Source of the DNA: Symbiodinium natans
Lineage: Eukaryota; Sar; Dinophyceae; Suessiales; Symbiodiniaceae
DNA length: 64,000 bases
NCBI GenBank assembly: GCA_905221605.1
Contig: CAJNDS010000084.1
Span: forward strand, 160,001 to 224,000
Direction: 5' to 3'
The notes beneath the pieces were generated by a model. It was not told the origin of the DNA and ran no database searches. It worked only from the letters and a program-made list of their open reading frames with translations. Shown piece by piece: positions 55,506-64,000 of this stretch; the first letter of the stretch is position 1; each line of letters begins with the position of its first letter. The translations under genes and the position numbers were made by a program.

Positions 55506-58500
55506 CTTGATCTGCGAGTAAATGAAGAATTGGCTGGCGACTGCCGAGGCGCTAAGCAGTGCGGAGTCCTTCGAGGACTGGGCATTAGGGCTTTGCAGGC
55601 TTTCTGCCAAGCCACTTTGGTGAAAGCAAGGCAAGGGAAGAACGCAATATTCCCGGCGTTGGCTCTCTGAACTGGACCCGTGTTGAGAGCGGCACCCAAG
55701 CGGGCAACAACCCTACTTTTGCATGATATACGCACATGTGTACACATACAGATATATATATATATATATAATGGCACAGCGTACAGACCGAAGATATGTG
55801 ATGACCCCGACAGGACGACCTGAACTATCCTAAGCCCACTGACGACAAAACAAAAAGCAGCCTGTGGATCGCTCACGTCATGTCCCCTGTGGTGGTAAAG
55901 GGGGGCTAAGGTTAAACAAATCCTCAGACTTTTGGTGGCTCATTGTTGTTCTCTTCAGCTTCATTTTTTCGGAGGGCTTACTCCTTGCAAGCTTGAAAGC
56001 GAGGCTAGGGACAAATATCAACAAACTAAGTGCCATGCCAACAGCGAAGCTTTAAGCCCCTTGCAAGCCAGAACTGCGGGTGAGCAAAGCCGAAGGCCAC
56101 TGCGGGTGCGAACTCGCCTTCAGAGAACTTGTTGAGCCACTCGAGAATTTCATTGAATCATGGTCGGAGCAACAGAGCACAACAAGTATTTCGTGGAGTC
56201 CAGAAGCATCTGTAAAGTAGTTCCTCGTTGGGATGTGTCGTGAGGCGTCAGAGGTTCGTTATGGGACCCCCTAATTCCCCTTCTCAAAATCCGACCCACG
56301 TAGTTATACAGGTCCCCGCCCCCCTTCGACCACCAGGTGTGGACTCTTTGAAAACAACCTTTGCACTCCCTACATGACTGTATGGACTGATCGCTCTGCA
56401 ACGGGTCTTCCAATATCTTCCAATATTATTGAACCCTAAACCCTACAAGCCTCTGCACGCCGGGTAGGGCCGTGGCGGAGGACGCGGCACGTTCAAAAAC
56501 TGTTTCAAAACAACCTTCATCCATGGTTGACAATCTGGCTATGACAGGAAACGAATGAGCCACGGCCAAAAAAGGACCCACTGCTGGGTAAGAAAAACAC
56601 TTATCCCTTAGATGAAAGGCTGCAAAAAAGGAGATTGCCGTGACCGGGGAGCCACTGGATGCCTTGTTTGCTCTCCATGGCTACAGTGAAACAACCACTG
56701 ACTGCACCTGTCACAAGCAAGGTGATCAGGGAGACGGTGGCAGAGAGCAGGTTGATGTACAGCATCTGGTTGTACTTGGTCGTCTTGTGCTCCTGCCGGC
56801 AATGCCCCAAAAGAATGAGGCTAACAAATGTAGTGCGAACCGGCACCCAAAGCAGCCTGATTCGGAAATCGCGGCCTACATAACATCGACACACGCACGA
56901 CTCCGTGCCATCCGGTGCAAAGAATCGAAAACTCTCACCGTCCTCATTCAGCATCCCCGACATACACCAGGAATCCAAAGCTCAATACGGCCGTGGCGTA
57001 TAGGCCGGAACACGACTCGCAAATTCCCGGCACCCCTGAAACGTGCCAACACATACCAATCCATCAGAGCACCAGAAATCCATCCTTGAATAGCTTCTCT
57101 TGGAACGTGGAGGTGAGACCATCCAGCGCCAGGAAGCAGCCAAGAAGCAAGAAGCCCTTAAAGCTGTTGCCAGCATCCACCTGATGCTCGACATGTGTCC
57201 GTAGGCATAAATCAAAATGGAGGGTCTCTGGATGTCTTGGGATCTGCCAGTATTTCTATTTCTATTGATTTGATTGTTATTTTCTTTTTTGTTGGGGGGG
57301 GGGCTTCGCGGCTTTTAGGCCTTCAGGCATCTGGTTTTCGTGGCTGGCTTTCAGATTTCAGGTATCATGACCTCGTTGTTGTTTCTTACGTTTGCTTTAA
57401 CACACCATCATGAGGACTTTCTTCAACAACCAAGCATGCGAATTGCGAACCCGTAACGAAGAGGCATTTTTAGCTGCGTCAAGCTGTCATCAAAGGAGGA
57501 GTTGCTTCGGAACCCGTAAGAAGCATTTTTTACCGAGCATGTACAACATTACTCGTACGATGACTATTAATGGCTACTGCTACTGCATTCGCATTAGTCT
57601 TGTAAGTATTAGCCTTGGTATTTGCACTAGCATTAGCATGGGTATTAGTATTCTTTCTGAATTATAACTAGGAATTTAAACCGTACTTGTATTAGTAGCA
57701 TCAGCATCAGCATCAGCATTTCGAGTGGTATTCGGCTTTAGTATCCCAGGACAAGACCGGCGTTCGTCACACGAAACCGTTGAAAGAAATCAGCATCTAC
57801 AAGAAATACAAGAGCAGGATTTCCAAAAAGGGATCCCGCAAAGGGCTGTTGGCATCGATCGTCGAACTGGAGACAAGCCGTGCAAACCCCGCCTTGGAAT
57901 GGGTCGGGCCCGTCATCAGAAACTCCTAAGCTGCTTCTCGGTTCGTTCTCATGTTCCACTGGCCAGTCACATGCACAAGGCAAGAGCAAGAAAAAGCAAC
58001 AAAAAGGCGGTCGTAGAAAGAGTTTATAAACCATTTCATGAGAGCATCCGTGCAGCCCAAAGTGACGGAGAGTGCCACCTAAGTGCGACACGATGAGCGA
58101 CAGCTATCCATGCTAGGCCAATGGAACATGAAGTTTGTTCATCCAAGAGAGCCAATTGGACCTGTGCCAAGCATGCCTGGGACCAACATGTCAAAACCTG
58201 TTCCACAAAAAAGTCAAAGCCTCACACACCCTGGACAGCCTTCGAACGTGTGCGGAGGCACCAGCCAGTCTCTTCCACTGTACGCCTTGCCGGAGATGAT
58301 GATGCCCCAGATCATAACAGGCATCATCCTGGGGTCAGCGTTTGGGGCTATCCAGTCTACTCTTGGCACTTGGGGTTCGAGAAGTTCAGCGTGCTGTGGC
58401 AGATCACAAACATGCACTGCATAGCTGTTTGAGATGTCGAGCTCGCGTAGCTCGCCATCCTACCATCAGCCGCATCAGCCGTTAGAGCAGAAAGAGCTGT

Positions 58501-60103
58501 CTTGGGAAACAATGTCCTTTGACTCTCAGCCCCTCCTGGACTGGCCTCACAGCGCTAGATGCGCTTACACATGGGTGGGTGCCTTTGAGGGGTTTGATGT
58601 CGGGGTTGTCCTCTACGACACCAGAATGTCGAGGCAGCACCGATGTCTCTCTGCTTGGATGCACGAACTTTGCAGCTGCGCATCTTGAAGCTCTTCCCCA
58701 GCATCTGAACTGCAAAGGACACGTACTTCAGGGCCTCGTACTGGCCTGGCAATTCGTTGGAGATGTTGGGCGCTGGTTTGCGTTTTCAAGGAAGGCTTCG
58801 GGCTTTCGACTTGGTACGAGTATGTCCCTCGGTTTGTACGTGTCAGTCTGGTGTCAGTGCAAGTGTAGGGGTCATGAGAAGGCTTTGGGGTCTAGGATCT
58901 TACTGTTACTATACAAGAAGATTTTGGCGAAAACCATCAAAATAACTTTTGAGTTCTCTGCATTCTTTCGCTCGATGTGCTTCTAGATTCTAGTGCATTT
59001 TTACTTCGGGGTGGAGGAAGCCTCAGGCGCCTGGACCTGCACGCTGTTTGAGCTGCAAAACCCAAAAATGACCCCAAAGAATCCTAAAGACAGCCTGCTC
59101 TCAACCTACGAGTAGCATGCTCCCGTTGAGCCACAGCGCAGGAGCTGGCATAGACGTTGGAGAGGGAGACGATGAGATACTTCCAAAGAGGAGCGGCGTT
59201 TTGCATGGACTCGCCCTGAAGTTGGAAAGTAGGCTTTGCTGCTGGGGCCTGGGGTCAAGAGTCTAGCCTAGTGAAGGAAATACATCACCTTACCTACACA
59301 AACTTGGACAAAATCACACCTTAAACAAACTCAACAACCCCTGCGCATACGTGGACCAAACCCGATGGCACATTCCACGCACAAACTCCGTTTATGAACT
59401 TTGCAACATGCTCTGGAAGCCGGACCTTGCTTGCCGCCATGCAGACGGCGAAGACCACCGCCGCCAGTCGATTGCAAAGAACCTGCGGGCTTGGGGTTTG
59501 GACGAACTGCATTCAAACACATGCGTGGGTGTAGGGTGCCTAGGGACTAAACCCAGAATCAACAAGCTCGGGAATCCGATGGCATGGGTGCGAACGCACG
59601 GGCCCGCGCTAAGGCTGGGGCCAGGAACACCGAGTACTGAAAGAGGTTGCCATCATAGGCCACTGTCATTATACCCTCCTGTCAGACAAGGGTTAGCTGT
59701 TTACGCATGCATGGAAACTTGTTGTTTGACAGCCTCCTGCCCACACACAGCCACATAATGATTCTGCTCAACTATCGATGCACGAAGGGTTCCCTCGTCA
59801 GCGCTTTGGGCTGCACATAAGTTTTTGTTGCAGAACATGCAGCACGCTAAAGTGGCCATGCAAAATACCAATATGGAGTAAGTCTGCAGGCAACACGAGG
59901 TAACGGAGCACATAGCACCTTGCGCATGGCAAAAAGTCAGTGCCAACCCGGAAACCCTGAAAGCCTGTCTGCCTGTCCTGCAGGATGCCATACAGGACCA
60001 GCGTGCCGATGATGCCTGCCCCATAGAAAACGCACCAAGCGGCGGAAGTTGGGATCTGCGTCTCAGCCTCGCCACAAGCTGTGCTTCGTGGTTTGTGCTT
60101 TGA
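55506..60103 (-). CDS. SLC35B / UAA-family nucleotide-sulfate or nucleotide-sugar transporter, at least 11 small exons
   Basis: Manual exon calls: 60103-59978, 59678-59622, 59482-59426, 59215-59140, 58745-58685, 58328-58262, 58078-58049, 57925-57893, 57180-57085, 56792 to about 56660 (3' border unresolved) and 55577-55506. Each begins after AG and keeps phase with its neighbour through exon 10. Donors are GA, GC, GT, GC, GA, GT, GA, GC and GA in order, a dinoflagellate-like mix. Family signatures in order: YGILQ-EGIMT, VLCNRLAAVV, SLSNVYASSC-QYEALKYVSF, VQMLGKSFK-MMPVMIWG, GFLLLGCFLALDGLTSTFQ, YNQMLYINLLS and SASAVASQFFIY. The QYEALK...KMMPVM block is closest in my memory to SLC35B2/B3 PAPS transporters; these multi-pass Golgi/ER antiporters import activated sulfate or sugar in exchange for the nucleoside monophosphate. 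The first ATG exon and the last exon (expected to hold the FGA...MTxRQ region) were not found. Exons of 30-126 bp are unusually small. Confidence 0.85.
55740..55772. repeat. AT microsatellite inside a transporter intron
   Basis: ACATGTGTACACATACAGATATAT followed by alternating AT. It lies within the intron between exons 10 and 11. Confidence 0.85.
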
Positions 60104-60833
60104 CTGGGGTGTCTTATATAAAGTTGGGATTTATGAGGGTTTTTCTGGGCTGCTTGTGTAGCAAAGGAAGGCTGAGGGTTTGAAGGCGCCAGTGGAAGTT
60201 CGAGACATGTGCTGAGTGTCGAAGCTCAAACGTGCAGGCATGCGTTTGGATGCCATCCTCAACAATGTATTCTCCTTCAGTCCTGTTGGATCTGGGGGAG
60301 CAGAAGCCTCAAAGGATCAACCGCCTGCGGCGTTTTATGGAGTTTGCAAACACCTGGATACCCAGTAAGATAGGCTTGAACCCTATAAACTGTGGAGCCT
60401 GGACTGCTGCACGCTTCTGGAACCTTTGATCAGAATGTTGATCGGAGCTGGGTCGCATGTTTCGGCCCAGGACCCCTCAAGTGGTTCAAGTCCAAACCCA
60501 CCCAGAGCATCCCACAGCTCCATTCCCGATGAGAAGGATCCTTGCAACTCCGTTCCAAGCACATGTCCAAGAACAAACCCGAAAGCCTAAAGTTGCCTAA
60601 AGCAGCCCAGCAGCCATGGTTACAGTAAGCGGATGGTTGGTAAAAGGATGTTGTGATTTGCAGCTGTGAGCCAAATCCTGAAGGTGTGAACGTCAAACAG
60701 CATCTGCTACCGAAGCGTAGTCGGATCCTAACGGCTTGAAGTACTACCCACTGAAGCTATCGAGAAACACACCGATGGTCTCTGTCGCAGGCTGGCAGAT
60801 GGATGTGTTTAGTGGAACTGTTTTTTCTACATC

Positions 60834-61013
60834 TCAATTCTTGACAATAACATTCCGTGCGCATTTGGGCTTCCACCTGTCTGCTTGACAGGTCTGCCCC
60901 TCCACAAGCAGCTGGGCTTCGGTACGTTCCCGAAGCGTTGCACACGTCTCCTCAAAACCACGCAGCCACATGCGCATAAACGTCTTCTCGGGCTCCTTGG
61001 CTGAAACGAACCG
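60834..61013 (-). CDS. Candidate terminal exon of an unknown gene
   Basis: After a TATATGCAG acceptor, 59 codons run to a TGA (RFVSAKEPEKTFMRMWLRG..., RERTEAQLLVEGQTCQ...). The composition is protein-like and amphipathic. It lies about 0.7 kb upstream of the first transporter exon found and ends in a stop, so it belongs to a different gene. Family unknown. Confidence 0.35.
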   Translation of the reverse strand, partial: RFVSAKEPEKTFMRMWLRGFEETCATLRERTEAQLLVEGQTCQADRWKPKCARNVIVKN

Positions 61014-63395
61014 CTGCATATAATGAGCCGCCCTCAGACTCCTCCGGCGCCCATGGAACCTTCATCCGGTCCGCGCCCTGGACCTCTGTCATGGGCAGGC
61101 GTCGGTGTTGTTTGTGTGTGTGCTGCGCTAGACTCCATGGGCGAGGGTGGTCGCACCCTGGGTTGTCATAACACGCTGCTGGCCCTATAGGGCCCATGTT
61201 TTGCAAAACATGTCATCACAAGCTGATACAAGCCAAGCTGCTCACAAAATTTGAATACGGGAATGAAATTCCGTCTCGCTGCCGTGATGATCGTGATTGC
61301 TCTTGTGTGGGGGATCACCTGGCCTACTGTACTAGGGGGTTGTTCGTGAACGCTACAGTACAGAAGCGTGCTGTGGATTGATCGCATTGTTCGGGGACTG
61401 CACCCACTCACTTTCCTATTCGACCTGCTTCTTTCCACGGGGCAGTTGCAAGGGCATGCACGTTTGGCATGTGAGCAGACTGAACACTGAAGCAGCCTTG
61501 AACAGTGAACATTGTCTAGGATGGTTATATAGCATATGAGCCATGCTATTCGACTTTCTACTACCCCATGGCTATGGCCCCAGAAGACATCAGCTATCGG
61601 GCACCCATCTAAACCTGATAGCATCTGAGCATGCCGCGATGGACACGGTGCCTTGGCCCAGCACACACAGAGTCCACAACCATGGAACCTGTCGTGCGCA
61701 CCTATATGCACCGATGGATGTCTGCAGCATTTATCAATAACTCAGGACTTCTGCTACGTATGTGGAACCAACTCGTGAACGCCTTTGAGGTTTCGCTCTT
61801 CCGACTGGGGCTTGGTCCACGGCTCATCCTTTTTGTGCCTCTTGGCTTGTGTCCATTCGCCACATAATAGCCACCCAGTCTCATTCCTTAAGTATGGGCC
61901 TCCACACACGACATTCCGAGATTTTGACCCAGACCAGCATCAGAAAGAGCTGAGGGTTGGTACCACAGCACTTCGAGAGGGGATCCCGGGGATCCCTGGG
62001 ATAGGGCCAACATGCGAAGGATGATGAGGAATGACATCCCCTGGAGTCCTGGAGTGGCCACTCAACAAGAAGCCTTGGGCCCCGGCTCTCCGGGACAGTT
62101 GGGCCCTCCTGCCAAGAGTCCGCTGCGTAAGCACAAAACAAGACTCGGCATAAGTTTGAGGCTTTTAGGCCCTGGCTTACACAAACTCCTAAAATGCAAC
62201 CCCAACACCTGGGCTCACTTTCTCTCCAAGGGCTTGATTCGGATGGTTCGAGGCCCAACCCACATTATGCCAGTGGCCCATTAACTGTTGCGGACCTCAA
62301 GCTGTGTACGGGGCTGGCGTGCGCCTGTAGGCTTAGCTTGGCTTAGTGCCGCCACGCGATTTGGCCGCGTGTGGCTTCCAGGGTGCTGAGGGCACACCAA
62401 CCCACACTGCAACCAGATCCCTTGGCGTCCCCCTGCAGTTTCTGCTTCGCTTGTTTTCTGTTGAATTTATTGGTATAAGTTTGCGCTCGCTTCACTAGTG
62501 CTGTTGTTGCCATCAATCAAAGGCGGAGCAACCCACAATACCGCTTGTGAGCACTTGCCGGGGCGCCTTTGCGCGCCGCTGCGCGGCATGGTGCTGCTGG
62601 CTGGCGCTGCTGGCTACTTGGAATTACTTGGATGCCGGCTGGGTCTGGCTGCTGGTTACTTGGATGCCCGTGCTGGGTCTGGCGCTGCTGGCTACTTGGT
62701 TGCCCGGTGCCATGCGGCGCCAGTAGCCCCAAACCTTTTCTTTGAAGTTTCCGCTTCCAGAGTAAAGCCCAAGCCCTCAACAAACCCACAAACCCCGAAC
62801 ACGAGCCAGGCCTCGGCCTCGGGTGCCTCCACCTCGGCCACTTGCGCCTCTGCCTCTGCCATGCCTCGTGCCGAATCCCCCCAGACATGGGACATGACGA
62901 ACCCCAGCGAACTGTTTCAAAATGTATTCCTCATGCAAAGCACAGGACACGGCGTTGAAAACACTGAGAAATACGATCAAGACCCCTACTGCTGAACCTG
63001 CTTCGTGATGTAACCACGGCGAATTTGGGGCGGCGCCCCTTCCATGACTGCAACATTTAGGAGGAAGCAATGATGTAGAGATGGCGGGAGGCATTTCTAC
63101 TCGGAGACTTACCGACTTGCCCGACTTGCCTTCACCTCCGCTGATGAGCGTGCGAGGAGTCAAACATGGAACTCCCGCTTCTCCCGCTGGTTGCAGAAAC
63201 ATCGCCAAAGCTTGGGTCCCTAGCCCGCAGTCCTTTGTATGCCTTTCCTTTGTCTGCCACTTTCTCCCGCTGCCACCAAAAGATAGTCCAAGTCCGTGAG
63301 TCCAAGATAGCCCAAGTACTTAAATTACTGAGCTGCAATCAACATGCAACGTCAACAAACAGGAGGCTCAGCGAGCAGCTTGACATGATGCTAAG
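61014..63395. other. Mostly unassigned, with a minisatellite
   Basis: No recognised gene. About 62590-62705 repeats a GCTGCTGGCTACTTGG-like unit three to four times with variation, opening Gly/Ala/Leu-rich frames. A 165-codon plus frame (62498-62995) reads through it and ends in a protein-like tail, but no family is recognised. Confidence 0.4.
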
Positions 63396-63532
63396 AAGAT
63401 TTTCGTGCATCCCCTGGATTCAGACCTTGTCGAGTCATACCTGGACCTTCTCCAAACCTTCTGCATTAAGTCGCGCATCCAACCGACAGGACCCATCCCT
63501 GCAGCCCTTTGTCGCATGCTTCCTTTCTTGAG
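63396..63532 (+). CDS. Candidate internal exon of an unknown plus-strand gene
   Basis: 45 codons plus two bases between an AAG acceptor and an AG|GT donor (KIFVHPLDSDLVESYLDLLQ...). Splice borders and amino-acid balance favour coding; antisense frames overlap. Family unknown. Confidence 0.35.
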
Positions 63533-64000
63533 GTCTGGGCGTGCCACGCTTGAGCGAAGGCCAAGTCCCATCCTGCCGTGAACTGCATCGGGCGCTGCAT
63601 CAGGCTTGTGTGTATAAGGGGATGAGGGAGGGGCATCCTCACAATGCATGAAGGCGTCAGACTGTGATCTATGATTAGCACTCTCGCGGTCCGACACTTC
63701 TGGGATCATTGCGGATGTAAGAAGTTTGGAACGAGAAGCCAGTCCCCAAGATGGTACAAGACCGTACACAGGCACATAGAACCCATCTGACCGAGCTCCA
63801 GAGTTCAGGGTTTAGGATTGTCCCGTGAACGGCGTTAATGACGATGCACGGCCTTGAAAGAAGAAACAACCTGGAGCGCCCCCGTATCACAATGCTTGTG
63901 TGCGCATTGCAAAAAACAGCCTTCCAATCGGAATACTGGAAGGCGTCAGTCGGAAAACGTGCAAGTAGAAACGAAGAGGCCCACTGCGAAAGCGCAAGAA

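Overview
The window looks like nuclear DNA of a dinoflagellate. The evidence is a split multi-exon gene whose introns begin with GT, GC or GA, a retroelement carrying a C5-cytosine methyltransferase, scattered CCCTAAA-like telomeric words, and very large TG/TTG microsatellites in gene-poor sequence. Genus and species cannot be read from the sequence. No rRNA, tRNA, CRISPR array or bacterial operon was recognised.

Layout. 1-4103: microsatellites, a 47-base G run and a TG-rich block containing a 100-N assembly gap. 4104-12082: a complete tyrosine-recombinase retroelement on the minus strand, inserted in the TG block, which resumes at 12083-12366. Its ends form split direct repeats in the order A1 - body - B1 - A2 - B2. 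The element encodes, in order, tyrosine recombinase, a Gag-like CCCH zinc-finger protein, a DNMT3-like methyltransferase, reverse transcriptase and RNase H, with several frameshifts. 12367-17800: no recognisable gene.

17800-33600: an ancient duplication. Two uninterrupted minus-strand genes (19002-22376 and 30219-33560) encode near-identical proteins of about 1120 residues that join globin-like domains to a TRP/polycystin-type cation channel. Between the copies lie interstitial telomere-like sequence, a tandem repeat built on a 26-bp perfect palindrome, and an AT-rich island with broken minus-strand reading frames of unknown origin.

33600-55500: mostly unassigned sequence with a second palindrome cluster, microsatellites and several exon-like pieces, including a possible secreted, Cys-rich gene at 42.5-44.6 kb. 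55506-60103: at least eleven small exons on the minus strand of a SLC35B/UAA-family nucleotide-sulfate or nucleotide-sugar transporter, worked out by hand. 60.8-63.5 kb: two more candidate exons and a minisatellite.

The retroelement genes would act together: Gag, RT and RNase H make the cDNA, the recombinase inserts a circular copy, and the methyltransferase could modify element or host DNA. The channel pair and the transporter are host genes with no visible link to each other.
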